From NCBI RefSeq assembly GCF_036327755.1, contig NZ_CP109596.1, forward strand, positions 5,022,001 through 5,086,000: a stretch of 64,000 bases of DNA, given 5' to 3'. This DNA comes from Nocardia sp. NBC_01503. Its GTDB lineage: Bacteria > Actinomycetota > Actinomycetes > Mycobacteriales > Mycobacteriaceae. Both the position numbers and the translations under genes were made by a program. A model generated the notes under the pieces. That model had not been told where the DNA came from. It worked only from the letters and a program-made list of their open reading frames with translations, and searched no databases. This document shows, in pieces, positions 31,113 to 42,059 of this stretch (positions are counted from its first letter, which is position 1; each line of letters begins with the position of its first letter).

Positions 31113-33196
31113 GCAGCCCCGAGGGACGTCGCCCGCGTCGTACCGCCTCCCGCGCGGCGGGAGCCCCGGCCCCGGTGCCGGAAACCGTTGCCGCACAGCC
31201 GAAGGCCGCGCCCAAGGCCGCCGAGCCGAGTGCCGCTCCGGCGGTGCGTGCCGCCGAAAGCGCCGCGCCGCAGGAGACTCGCGCGCGGGGCCGCAATGGC
31301 ACTGCGCGCGGTGCGCGCAATGGCGCCGCCGAGGCCGCACCGGCCAAGGCCGAGACCGCACCGGTGCAGACCGAATCCGCCGCGCCCGCTCGGGCCCGGC
31401 AGGACGAGTCCGCCCCGCGTTCGCGCCAGGGTGAGCGCAATCGCAAGCCCGGCGGGCGTTCGCGTCAGGGTGGCGGCCGCAACGACCGCTCCGAGACCAC
31501 CGCGCAGCCGCGGGTCGAGCGGCAGAAGCTGAACCCGCCGCCGAAGCTCGCCAAGGGCGGCCTACGCGTATTCGCGCTCGGCGGCATCGGCGAAATCGGC
31601 CGCAACATGACCGTTTTCGAGTACAACGGCAAGTTGCTCATCATCGACTGCGGTGTGCTGTTCCCCGAGGACCAGCAGCCCGGCGTCGACCTGATCCTGC
31701 CCGATTTCGGCCCCATCGAGGACCGCATCGAGGATGTCGAGGCCGTCATCCTCACGCACGGGCATGAGGATCACATCGGTGCGGTGCCGTTCCTGCTGCG
31801 CCTGCGCCGCGACATTCCGGTGATCAGCGCGAAGTTCACCCTCGCGCTGGTGGCGGCCAAGTGCCGTGAACACCGCTTGCAGCCCAAGCTGATCGAGGTC
31901 ACCGAGGGCCAGCGCACCCAGCACGGTTCGTTCGACTGCGAATACTTCGCGGTCAACCACTCGATTCCGGACGCCCTCGCCGTGGCGGTGCGCACGCCCG
32001 CCGGAATGGTGTTGCACACCGGCGATATCAAGCTGGATCAGCTGCCCCTGGACGGTCGCCTCACCGACCTCGCGGGCTTCTCCCGCCTCGGTGACGAGGG
32101 TGTGGACCTATTCCTGGTGGACTCCACCAATGCCGAGGTCCCCGGCTTCGTCACGCCCGAGCGTGAGATCGGCCCGGTGCTGGACAATGTGATCGGCAAG
32201 GCCAAGGGCCGAGTCATCGTGGCCTCCTTCGCCTCTCACGTGCACCGCATCCAGCAGGTGGTGGAGGTGGCCCAGCGCTATGACCGCCGCATCTGCTTCG
32301 TCGGCCGCTCGATGGTTCGCAATATGCAGATCGCGCAGGATCTCGGCTACCTGGAGGTGCCGGACGGTCTGGTCGTCGATATCGATCAGGCGGCGAATCT
32401 GCCGGTGCACAAGCTGGTGCTGATTTCGACCGGTTCGCAGGGTGAGCCGCTCTCGGCGCTGTCCCGGATGGCGCGCGGCGATCACCGGCAGATCAATATC
32501 CGCCCCGACGATCTCGTGGTGCTGGCCTCCTCGCTGATTCCGGGTAATGAGAACGCCGTGTTCACCGTCGTGAACGGGCTGACCCGGATCGGCGCGACCG
32601 TCATCACCCAGCAGAACGCCAAGGTCCATGTCTCCGGACATGCTTCGGCCGGTGAGCTGCTGTACCTGTACAACGCGGTGCGGCCCACCAATGCGATGCC
32701 GGTGCACGGTGAATGGCGGCATCTGCGCGCCAATGCCGCGCTCGCGGTGGCCACCGGTGTCCCGGAGGAGCGCGTCATGCTCGCCGAGAACGGTGTCGTG
32801 GTGGATCTGGTCGACGGTATCGCCACCATCACCGGACGGGTTCCGGTCGGTCAGGTGTATGTCGACGGTCTCTCGGTCGGCGATGTCGGCGAATCGACGC
32901 TGTCGGATCGTCTGGTGCTGGGGGAGGGTGGCTTCATCTCCATCACCGTCGCCGTCGACTCCACCACCGGAAAGGCGGTCAGCGCACCGGAGGTCACCGG
33001 TCGTGGCTTCTCCGATGATCCGGACGCGCTCGTCGACGCGCACGAACTCGTCGAGGCGGAGCTGCGCCGACTGGCCAGCGAGGGTGTCACCGACACCCAT
33101 CGCATTGCGCAGAGCGTGCGCCGCGTGGTCGGCAAGTGGGTGGCGGACAAGTACCGCCGCCGTCCGATGATCGTCCCGACGGTCATGGGTGTCTGA
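31109..33196 (+). CDS. rnj: Ribonuclease J
   Basis: RNase J is a metallo-beta-lactamase/beta-CASP nuclease acting as 5'-3' exonuclease and endonuclease in RNA processing. The metal site LTHGHEDHIGAVPFL lies near residue 215, with the beta-CASP domain and HASAGE and PVHGEWRHL motifs downstream. At 695 residues it is about 140 longer than usual because of an Ala/Pro/Arg/Gln-rich N-terminal extension (about residues 1-145) that is probably disordered and basic and may bind RNA or partners. It is coupled to dapA and followed by a strong terminator. Confidence 0.96.
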   Translation: MSSPEGRRPRRTASRAAGAPAPVPETVAAQPKAAPKAAEPSAAPAVRAAESAAPQETRARGRNGTARGARNGAAEAAPAKAETAPVQTESAAPARARQDESAPRSRQGERNRKPGGRSRQGGGRNDRSETTAQPRVERQKLNPPPKLAKGGLRVFALGGIGEIGRNMTVFEYNGKLLIIDCGVLFPEDQQPGVDLILPDFGPIEDRIEDVEAVILTHGHEDHIGAVPFLLRLRRDIPVISAKFTLALVAAKCREHRLQPKLIEVTEGQRTQHGSFDCEYFAVNHSIPDALAVAVRTPAGMVLHTGDIKLDQLPLDGRLTDLAGFSRLGDEGVDLFLVDSTNAEVPGFVTPEREIGPVLDNVIGKAKGRVIVASFASHVHRIQQVVEVAQRYDRRICFVGRSMVRNMQIAQDLGYLEVPDGLVVDIDQAANLPVHKLVLISTGSQGEPLSALSRMARGDHRQINIRPDDLVVLASSLIPGNENAVFTVVNGLTRIGATVITQQNAKVHVSGHASAGELLYLYNAVRPTNAMPVHGEWRHLRANAALAVATGVPEERVMLAENGVVVDLVDGIATITGRVPVGQVYVDGLSVGDVGESTLSDRLVLGEGGFISITVAVDSTTGKAVSAPEVTGRGFSDDPDALVDAHELVEAELRRLASEGVTDTHRIAQSVRRVVGKWVADKYRRRPMIVPTVMGV

Positions 33197-33224
33197 GCCG
33201 AAAAGGTAAGCGCCACAACGTAAG

Positions 33225-33259
33225 AGAACCCGGTAGCAGGAGCTGCCGGGTTCTTTTTC
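33225..33259 (+). terminator. Rho-independent terminator after rnj
   Basis: AGAACCCGGTAGC (33225-33237) pairs along its full length, with one G-U pair, with GCTGCCGGGTTCT (33242-33254) around the loop AGGA. TTTTT follows. Confidence 0.9.
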
Positions 33260-33360
33260 GTGCCAGCCTCACATACCTACATTGAAATATGCGCATTTAA
33301 ACATTGAATTCGGACATGTCGGCGATCCGGGCTACGGCAATCCTCGCGCTACGAACAAAA

Positions 33361-33389
33361 CCGCCCCGACAGTCCAGCTGTCGGGGCGG
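33361..33389 (-). terminator. Rho-independent terminator for the minus-strand lipoprotein gene
   Basis: CCGCCCCGACAG (33361-33372) and CTGTCGGGGCGG (33378-33389) form a perfect 12-base stem with a five-base loop. On the minus strand it is followed by TTTTGTTCG, 16 bases after the stop at 33405. Confidence 0.9.
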
Positions 33390-33404
33390 AACCGCGAACC
33401 GCTA

Positions 33405-33965
33405 CTAATTGTCCTGGCAGGCGGCCGAATCGAGCTTGGCGGCCTTGACGATGCTGCATGCGAAGGCGTGGTCGACCTTCCATTCGGTGCCGTCGGCGAC
33501 GAAGGAGACGGTGGCCTTGTCCACGGGGGAGCCGCCGATGGTGACCTTGGCGTCGGCCTTGACCTTGCCGTCCACCGGATCGGGGACATTGGTGATCTCG
33601 ACCTTGACGTCGTTCTTCTTGGCGGCGTCGACCAGCTTGGCGACCAGTTGCGGATCCTGGCCGGCGTTCTCGATCCAGGCGATCTTGGTCTTGGCGTCGA
33701 TGGACGGGTCGAAGGCCTTGGTGAGCTTGTCGTTCAGCTCGGCGACGGTCGGCTTGGGCAGATCGGGCACCGGAGTGGTGGACGGCGGCGCTCCGGTCTC
33801 CTTGGTGTCGTCGGTGGTGCCCTGGAACTTGTTGTCGGCCGCGGCCGCGCTGGTGGTGGTGGCCGGGCTGTCCGACTTGGTCTCACTGCTGCTGCAGGCG
33901 ACCAGACCGAACGCGGCGGCGGCCACCGCCACGGCGGCGGTGGCGCGGAAGATGCTGTGCTTCAA
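33405..33965 (-). CDS. Putative lipoprotein, MTB12-like low-molecular-weight antigen
   Basis: The 186-residue product starts on TTG 33965, seven bases after GGGGAGA; no ATG in the frame gives a proper signal peptide. The signal region runs to the lipobox FGLVACSSS, then a Thr/Ser/Pro-rich linker to about residue 70. The folded domain (PTVAELNDKLTKAFDPSI onward, with VDGKVKADAKVTIGG and VSFVADGTEWKVDHAF) resembles the mycobacterial MTB12/CFP-2 secreted antigen domain in layout. The function of that family is unknown. Confidence 0.75.
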   Translation of the reverse strand: MKHSIFRATAAVAVAAAAFGLVACSSSETKSDSPATTTSAAAADNKFQGTTDDTKETGAPPSTTPVPDLPKPTVAELNDKLTKAFDPSIDAKTKIAWIENAGQDPQLVAKLVDAAKKNDVKVEITNVPDPVDGKVKADAKVTIGGSPVDKATVSFVADGTEWKVDHAFACSIVKAAKLDSAACQDN

Positions 33966-33988
33966 CGAATTTTCTCCCCTGAACGGAA

Positions 33989-34375
33989 TTAGAGCTCGTA
34001 GCCCGTGGTGCAATTCCAGTGAATGATGGTGGCGTCGGAGCTGTTCCGATTCAGTGCCTGGGTGCGCGCGGTGGAGCGCGAGTAGGCCGCACCATAGGTG
34101 TAGAGCCCGGCGCGACGTGAGTAGGCAACCGCTCCGCAACCGTTCGCGAAGCTGGCCACGACCCGGCAGTCATCGAAGGTGCACGACTGCATCGCGCCGT
34201 CCTTCGCGGAATCGCGATCGGAGTAGTCGTAGGAGTAGCCGATCCGGCCGGTCGACGGCGACAGCGCGATCGCGCCGAAGTTGTCGGTATAGGCCCCAGC
34301 CGGAGCCGCGGTGCCCACCAGCAGGGAGCCGACGGCCGCGACCATCACGGCGGCGCCACTGACGATCTTTTTCAA
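33989..34375 (-). CDS. Secreted DUF4189-domain protein
   Basis: The 128-residue product has a signal peptide (LKKIVSGAAVMVAAVGS, cleavage after PAGA) and a DUF4189-type domain: YGAIALS-like opening (FGAIALSPSTGRIGYSYD), paired cysteines in CTFDDCRVVASFANGCGAVAY and an AAYSRSTARTQAL segment. I choose the TTG at 34375, which has GAAGG eight bases upstream; the ATG at 34405 has GGGGA directly adjacent with no spacing. Both neighbouring exported proteins then start with TTG. Its cellular role is unknown. Confidence 0.75.
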   Translation of the reverse strand: MKKIVSGAAVMVAAVGSLLVGTAAPAGAYTDNFGAIALSPSTGRIGYSYDYSDRDSAKDGAMQSCTFDDCRVVASFANGCGAVAYSRRAGLYTYGAAYSRSTARTQALNRNSSDATIIHWNCTTGYEL

Positions 34376-34704
34376 GGTGTTGCCCTTCTTATGCGGAGGA
34401 TCCATTCCCCTATGGATCGAGTGATCAAGCTACCGACCCGGATTCGCCGACGCCAACCCGGAACCGACTCGGCGGCGGCGCATCCCGGCGCCGCGCCCGA
34501 GGTCGTCTCTCATTGCCGCGTTCATGATCAAGGGGCGACCTTATGGCAGACCGGGTGGTTGGCTTAACGGGCCGGGCCGTGCAGCAATTGAGGCGCTATC
34601 GAACCGACACGATCATGTGATCCCGAAGCCCCCGGAATTGGGGGCACGCCGCGCGGGCGTGGAGCCTGTGACCTGTGCATCGGCATGATGCATCGCGTTG
34701 CATA
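34376..34704. other. Intergenic stretch without a recognised gene
   Basis: Apart from the promoter side of the DUF4189 gene and a small hairpin, GCCCCC-N6-GGGGGC at 34628-34645, I see nothing here. No open frame has codon use or motifs like its neighbours. Confidence 0.5.
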
Positions 34705-34723
34705 TCAGGTTAGGGTTGCCTGT
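34705..34723 (+). promoter_or_regulatory. Leaderless-type -10 within an IdeR/DtxR-like box
   Basis: TAGGGT (34711-34716) is seven bases before ATG 34724. The surrounding 19 bases, TCAGGTTAGGGTTGCCTGT, match 13 of 19 positions of the IdeR/DmdR iron-box consensus TTAGGTTAGGCTAACCTAA, including both CC/GG half-site cores. Confidence 0.45.
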
Positions 34724-35341
34724 ATGAGTATGGCCCAACGCGAACGCCAGGCCCTGGTGCGGACCATGACCGCCGCCGGTCCGGACGCGCCCACCCTGTG
34801 CGGTACGTGGACGGTGCGAGACCTGGCCGCGCACTTGATAGTTCGCGAATCTCGCCCGGACGCCGCCCCCGGCATCATGCTGAAACCCTTCGCCCCCTAC
34901 CTCGAGCGGGTCCAGCACAAGGTGGCCGCCCGCCCCTTCCCGGAGCTGCTCGCCAAGATCGCGGGCGGTCCGCCGTGGTTCCTGCGCCCGGTCGACTCGC
35001 TGATGAACCTCACCGAAATGTACGTCCATCACGAGGACGTGCGCCGTGCCGAACCCGGTTGGGAGCCCCGCGAACTCGCCGCCTCCGATGAGGACAAGCT
35101 CTGGAAAGTGCTGACAGGCTTGGCGCGCATGGCATATCGCAAATCATCGGTTACCGTCGCGCTCGCGACGCCGGACGGCCGGCGCACCATTGCGCATCAA
35201 AAAGGCGACCGCACCGTGGTCCTGGCGGGGAAACCGTCCGAACTGCTCTTTCACGCCTTCGGCCGAAATGCCGTGCGGCTGGAGGCGACCGGTGAACCCG
35301 CCGATGTGGAGGCCGTGTACGCCCTCGATCGCAGCGTCTGA
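34724..35341 (+). CDS. TIGR03085-family metal-binding protein (DinB/mycothiol-isomerase-like)
   Basis: The 205-residue product starts MSMAQRERQALVRTM and has the fold signature of the mycothiol-dependent maleylpyruvate isomerase/DinB group: LCGTWTVRDLAAHLIVRE with the metal-binding histidine, and NLTEMYVHHEDVRRA with a second His-His pair. Members of TIGR03085 are actinobacterial and of unknown function. The start at 34724 is set by the leaderless -10 upstream; the longer frame from 34685 would include that promoter. A possible iron box overlaps the -10. Confidence 0.85.
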   Translation: MSMAQRERQALVRTMTAAGPDAPTLCGTWTVRDLAAHLIVRESRPDAAPGIMLKPFAPYLERVQHKVAARPFPELLAKIAGGPPWFLRPVDSLMNLTEMYVHHEDVRRAEPGWEPRELAASDEDKLWKVLTGLARMAYRKSSVTVALATPDGRRTIAHQKGDRTVVLAGKPSELLFHAFGRNAVRLEATGEPADVEAVYALDRSV

Positions 35342-35700
35342 AATCCCGCTACCTGGGACTGAGATCCCAGACCGAGCGGCAACGGGACCGCTGATCATGA
35401 AACGATCACGCGCCGGACGGTAATTTCTGTGATCGGCAGAAGCCCGTGGTGTGATGCAGTGGTAGGCAATGTCTCGGCAACCTTGTGCGCGCGAGTGGCG
35501 CCTCGCGAGCGTGCGCTCAGGGCGGCGACACGCCGTAGCTTCCCGCCCGGAGTGCATGTTCGCGATTCCCGGTTGTGGGTGCGGGAGCATGGGATGCGGG
35601 CGCTGGCCGGGGGCCGAAGCGGCGATTGACGTTGCCTATCCCACACGGTTGTTGTGGGTGGGTCGAGTGTTGCGGATGGTCCGGGTGGGGCGTTTACGGC
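35342..35700. other. 360-base intergenic region before ftsK
   Basis: Frames open here (for example 35469-35939) run into ftsK out of frame and show no recognisable domain or ribosome site. I see no RNA gene or repeat. Confidence 0.5.
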
Positions 35701-35713
35701 TAGCCTGGGGGTC
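35701..35713 (+). promoter_or_regulatory. Leaderless-type -10 for ftsK
   Basis: TAGCCT (35701-35706), seven bases, then ATG 35714. The hexamer and spacing are identical to those of dapA. Confidence 0.6.
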
Positions 35714-38341
<2,628 letters not shown>

Positions 38342-38358
38342 GTCGCGGCCCCGCGCGA

Positions 38359-38970
38359 CTACGGCTGATACCGCATCAGCCAGGTCCGCGGGCCGATCAG
38401 CGGCTCATCGAGCACGCTGGTGACCTCGAACCCGAGTTGCTCGTAGAACGGCACGTTCTCGGCCGCCGTGGTCTCGAGATGCGCGGGCAGTCGATCGGCG
38501 TGACACCGTGCCAGCCCGGACTCGACGAGATCCCGTCCGAATCCGCGACCGCGCATATCGGCTCGTACGCCGAGCACATTCAAATGCCAATGGTGTTCGG
38601 CGATCTGCGCCGCCGCCCGCATCTGTGAGTACACGGTGGGTTGCTCATTACGCCAGCCGTTCAAGCGCCAATTGCGCACGACGTCACTCACGGTCCAGTT
38701 CGCACTCTGATGCGATCCGAACCACAGCGCGCACCCGGCGACCACCCCGGCCCCATTCTCCGCGACTCCGATCCCATCACTCAGCGAATAAGCCAGCCAT
38801 GCCTGGGATTCGAACCTGCGCCGGGCTCGCCGTGTGCTCTCCGTCGGATATAACCGTCGAGTCAATGGATCATCGGCCAGCGCCCGCTCCAACAGGCGCG
38901 ACACCACCGGAATATCCCCGGGACTCCCACCTCGTACCGTGCCCCTGCCGGACTTCCGCGCTACTCCCAC
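38359..38970 (-). CDS. GNAT-family N-acetyltransferase
   Basis: The 203-residue product has the acetyl-CoA-binding motif A, LNVLGVRADMRGRGFGRDLV, with RGRGFG as the pyrophosphate loop, and a C-terminal ENVPFYEQLGFEV typical of GNATs. The acceptor is unknown. I place the start at GTG 38970 because TAGCAT lies seven bases before it; the very long frame upstream overlaps the divergent P450 gene. It is convergent with ftsK. Confidence 0.88.
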   Translation of the reverse strand: MGVARKSGRGTVRGGSPGDIPVVSRLLERALADDPLTRRLYPTESTRRARRRFESQAWLAYSLSDGIGVAENGAGVVAGCALWFGSHQSANWTVSDVVRNWRLNGWRNEQPTVYSQMRAAAQIAEHHWHLNVLGVRADMRGRGFGRDLVESGLARCHADRLPAHLETTAAENVPFYEQLGFEVTSVLDEPLIGPRTWLMRYQP

Positions 38971-38983
38971 CCGCGCGATGCTA
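38971..38983 (-). promoter_or_regulatory. Leaderless-type -10 for the acetyltransferase gene
   Basis: On the minus strand TAGCAT (38983-38978) is followed by seven bases and GTG 38970. Confidence 0.55.
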
Positions 38984-39035
38984 ACCGTCGTCGGCGCTTG
39001 TGAACGAACCGGTGGGTTGCGGGTGCGGCGGCCGT

Positions 39036-39041
39036 GATAAT
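39036..39041 (+). promoter_or_regulatory. Possible -10 for the P450 gene
   Basis: GATAAT, preceded by T (extended TGATAAT), would place transcription start near 39048. That gives a leader of about 50 bases carrying the GGAG site for ATG 39097. Confidence 0.35.
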
Positions 39042-39096
39042 GGCTATGACGTGGCATGCCGCTTCGTCGGTGCGTCGAATCCGCCATGGAGTTGTC

Positions 39097-40431
39097 ATGA
39101 CATTCCCCTCGCCGATCGCCGCCGCTCCGCATCGGATGCCACTGCTGGGGCATATGATTCCGTTGCTGCGTGACCCGCTCGGATTTCTGAGTTCTCTTCC
39201 GGCGCATGGGAATCTCGTGCGGATCGGGTTGGGGCCGGTGACCGCGGTAGCGGTCTGTGATCCGAATCTGACACAGGAGTTGCTGCGGCGCGATCGGGTG
39301 TTCGACAAGGGCGGGCCACTGCTCGAACGGGTTCGGGAGTTGCTCGGCGATGGCTTGGTCACGTGCCCGCATGCGCTGCACCGGCGGCATCGGCGATTGA
39401 TGCAGCCCGCGTTCCATCCGAGTCGGACCGCCGATTACGCCGCGGTGATGAGTCGGCGAATCGGCGAGGTCACCCAATCATGGCGCGTCGGTGCGGTGAT
39501 CGACGTGAAGGCCCAGATGCACGCGCTCACCTCGTCGGTGACGGCCGCGACACTGTTCAGTCATACTGTGCCGCAGGCGATTCTTACTCCATTGCTGGTC
39601 GACCTGGACCATGTAGTGCGGACTTTGATGATGCGTACGGTGACCCCGGCGCCGCTACTGAGGTTGCCGACGCCGGGTAATCGCGCCTACGAACGGTCGA
39701 TCACTCGCCTGCGCGCCGTGCTGGCCGAGATAATCACCGCTCGTCGTAGCGAAGGTGTCGATCACGGGGATCTGCTCTCGGCCTTGATCGCGGCGCACGA
39801 CGATGCCGGGCGGGGATTCACCGATCTCGAAATCGGCGACCAGGTGATCACCTTCTTCGTCGCCGGTACCGAAACCACCGGTACCGCGCTGAGTTGGGCA
39901 CTCAGCCTGCTCGATCAACATCCCGTCATCGCATCGCGGCTGCGCGCCGAGGTCGAGCCGGTCCTGCGCGGACGGACCGCTCGGTTCGAAGATCTGCCCA
40001 ACCTGCCTTTGACCAGACGGGTCATCACCGAGACCCTGCGCCTCTACCCGCCGGTCTGGTTCGTAACCCGCACCGTCAGCGAGGACACCGAACTCGGCGG
40101 TTATCCGCTGACCGCCGGCACCACGGTGCTCTACAGCGCCTTCACAATTCAGCATCGCCCGGATCTTTATCCCGAACCCGATCGCTTCGAACCCGACCGC
40201 TGGGCCACGAAACCTCTTGCCCGCGAAGGTTTCCTGGCCTTCGCGGACGGGGCCCGCAAATGCATCGGAGAGGAATTCGCCATGACCGAGCTGGTGCTGA
40301 CCCTCGCGTCCATCGTCGCCGGCCGACGCCTGCGAATCCTCCCCGGCACCGACACCCGCCCTGCTCGCTCCGCGACCCTGCAACCCCGGCGGCTCCGTAT
40401 GCGTGTCACGGCTTCGCCCGCTACTCGGTGA
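39097..40431 (+). CDS. Cytochrome P450
   Basis: The 444-residue heme monooxygenase has the I-helix oxygen-activation motif AGTETTG, the K-helix ExxR motif in ETLRLYPP and the heme loop FADGARKCIGEEF with Cys389. GGAG lies before ATG 39097; an alternative ATG at 39046 would add 17 residues. No ferredoxin or reductase gene is adjacent. Its 3' end overlaps the convergent terpene synthase gene by 11 bases, and P450s beside terpene synthases usually oxidise the cyclised product. Confidence 0.94.
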   Translation: MTFPSPIAAAPHRMPLLGHMIPLLRDPLGFLSSLPAHGNLVRIGLGPVTAVAVCDPNLTQELLRRDRVFDKGGPLLERVRELLGDGLVTCPHALHRRHRRLMQPAFHPSRTADYAAVMSRRIGEVTQSWRVGAVIDVKAQMHALTSSVTAATLFSHTVPQAILTPLLVDLDHVVRTLMMRTVTPAPLLRLPTPGNRAYERSITRLRAVLAEIITARRSEGVDHGDLLSALIAAHDDAGRGFTDLEIGDQVITFFVAGTETTGTALSWALSLLDQHPVIASRLRAEVEPVLRGRTARFEDLPNLPLTRRVITETLRLYPPVWFVTRTVSEDTELGGYPLTAGTTVLYSAFTIQHRPDLYPEPDRFEPDRWATKPLAREGFLAFADGARKCIGEEFAMTELVLTLASIVAGRRLRILPGTDTRPARSATLQPRRLRMRVTASPATR

Positions 40432-41392
40432 CCGTCGGTCGAAGATCGAGCGAAGCCCGGGAGTACCGACCGGACTTCATAATCCACTCGATATGCCCAC
40501 CTACCCAATCGCACACCCCTCGGCTGAAGTCGGCGGCTGGACTGCCCACCAACTCCGCGAAGTGCGCCGACATCTCCAGCAGTGTCCGCATGCGCGCGTC
40601 CCGGTACGTCAACACCGATTCGACGGCCGTCGCGATATCTCGAGCCCCGTGCAATCTCGCCGCTGCTACCCCATTGATCGGAAACTCCTCACCCGGCCCG
40701 CTCTCCCGCGCGTAGGACAGCAGATCATTGTCGAGATCGGCGAGATCCGCTGCGGCCTTGACCAACTCGGCCATCTCCCGACCGCACATCACCTCGGCCG
40801 AAACCTCACATCCCAGACTCACATCGGTCAGCATGAGACACGCGACATTGGCGCCCCCGAGCCGGCGCATATGCACGTAAGAGTCGAGTGGTGGAAGCGA
40901 TTTGGCCCGCCGCCGCCCCGCCTCCCATAACTTCGCCAGCAGATACTTCTCGGTCTCATCTGTCCAGCGTCGTTGCTGGACAGGCGATCCCATCTCCCGA
41001 ACCCGTCGGTGCAGATCTCGCAGCGCCCTCGCGATCGGTAACTCCGGGACCGCCGCCCCCGGTGCCTCGAGCACCTCGATCATCTCGCCGATGATCGCGC
41101 TGAACTCGACCGGATCACTCCCGATCCGGTTCGCGTCACAGTAAAGATCGTCGAAGGCGAACAGCCAAGTGATGAAATCGGACGCCAACCGAGTCCCCTC
41201 GAGCGTCCCTCGTGGATAGGTATACGACCCCAACGCGCCAGGCGACCCCGCCCGGAACTCGGCCCGCAGATCGGCCGCCATCACCTCGTATGCGTCGAGC
41301 CAAGCCAAACTTGCCGCCTCGATGGACGCCAGCATCGGATGTACCGACCGCTGCACCGGACACCATAGTTCCTGATTGCCGACAGCGGTCAT
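40421..41392 (-). CDS. Class I terpene synthase (sesquiterpene cyclase-like)
   Basis: The 323-residue enzyme would ionise a prenyl diphosphate and cyclise it. The metal-binding aspartate motif is FAFDDLYCD (Asp81, Asp82, Asp86), and the NSE triad is NDLLSYARE (Asn222, Ser226, Glu230). Both magnesium sites are intact. The size matches bacterial mono/sesquiterpene synthases without extra domains. GGGGAG is six bases before ATG 41392. The product cannot be predicted. The adjacent convergent P450 suggests an oxygenated terpenoid. Confidence 0.9.
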   Translation of the reverse strand: MTAVGNQELWCPVQRSVHPMLASIEAASLAWLDAYEVMAADLRAEFRAGSPGALGSYTYPRGTLEGTRLASDFITWLFAFDDLYCDANRIGSDPVEFSAIIGEMIEVLEAPGAAVPELPIARALRDLHRRVREMGSPVQQRRWTDETEKYLLAKLWEAGRRRAKSLPPLDSYVHMRRLGGANVACLMLTDVSLGCEVSAEVMCGREMAELVKAAADLADLDNDLLSYARESGPGEEFPINGVAAARLHGARDIATAVESVLTYRDARMRTLLEMSAHFAELVGSPAADFSRGVCDWVGGHIEWIMKSGRYSRASLDLRPTVTE

Positions 41393-41671
41393 AGCGAACT
41401 CCCCATGCCGAATTCCTGTCCAACCACGATAGGGGAACAACGGACCGCGCATCCGGGTTTGCGTCGACCCCTCCGCGCTCATCTGCCGCGAACTGTGTAC
41501 CCCGGGGGATGTCTACGATGTGGACGGTGCCAAGACGAGAAATTGTCCTCAACTGAGAGGTCCGATCCACTGATCCGCGACCCGTCTCCGAAACGCCACG
41601 ATCTACCCTGTGGCGCACCTGTGTTCGTGCCCTCGGCATCGTGCGGGAAGCCCGAGGGCGGTACTCCGGGC

Positions 41672-41742
41672 TGAGACGCCAGGGTTCGAACCTGAACTGA
41701 CGAAACCAAAGTTCGCCGTGCTGCCGGTTACACCACGTCTCA
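41672..41742 (-). tRNA. tRNA-Gln (anticodon TTG)
   Basis: Reverse-strand cloverleaf of 71 bases: acceptor TGAGACG/CGTCTCA, anticodon stem GCGAA/TTCGT around loop CTTTGGT, T-arm with TTCGAAC. Discriminator G, with no encoded CCA. It is the last gene of the minus-strand array. Confidence 0.9.
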
Positions 41743-41754
41743 TCGAAAAGTGGT

Positions 41755-41827
41755 GTGCCCGGAAGGATTCGAACCCTCAACCTCCTGCTTCGAAGGCAGG
41801 CGCTCTCTCCGATTGAGCTACGGGCAC
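41755..41827 (-). tRNA. tRNA-Arg (anticodon TCG)
   Basis: 73-base cloverleaf: acceptor GTGCCCG/CGGGCAC, anticodon stem CCTGC/GCAGG around loop CTTCGAA, T-loop TTCGAAT. Discriminator A followed by encoded CCA. Confidence 0.9.
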
Positions 41828-41833
41828 ATGCGC

Positions 41834-41903
41834 TGAGACGCCAGGATTCGAACCTGGACCGGCGAGGTCAGAGCTCGCCATGCTTCCGTTACACCACGTC
41901 TCA
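41834..41903 (-). tRNA. tRNA-Gln (anticodon CTG)
   Basis: 70-base cloverleaf sharing the acceptor TGAGACG/CGTCTCA with the TTG isoacceptor. Anticodon stem GCGAG/CTCGC around loop CTCTGAC. CCA is not encoded. Confidence 0.9.
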
Positions 41904-41915
41904 TCGACAGTTGGT

Positions 41916-41988
41916 ATGCCCGGCAGGAATTGAACCTGCGACCTCCTGCTTCGTAGGCAGGCGCTCTATCCTGCTGAGCTACGGGCAT
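41916..41988 (-). tRNA. tRNA-Arg (anticodon ACG)
   Basis: 73-base cloverleaf: acceptor ATGCCCG/CGGGCAT, anticodon stem CCTGC/GCAGG around loop CTACGAA, T-arm GCAGG/CCTGC. Discriminator A with encoded CCA. A34 would be inosine after TadA editing, reading CGN codons. Confidence 0.9.
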
Positions 41989-42059
41989 ATGGTCCCCGCG
42001 CGAATGTCCTCATCGACATTCACTCGGCACTGAGGCGCGCGGGGTTGGTAGGTGTTGGT

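Noticed and set aside
34628..34645. Small GCCCCC/GGGGGC hairpin as terminator
   Set aside because: It has a short stem without a T-run and lies far from the gene ends; it may be chance in GC-rich DNA.
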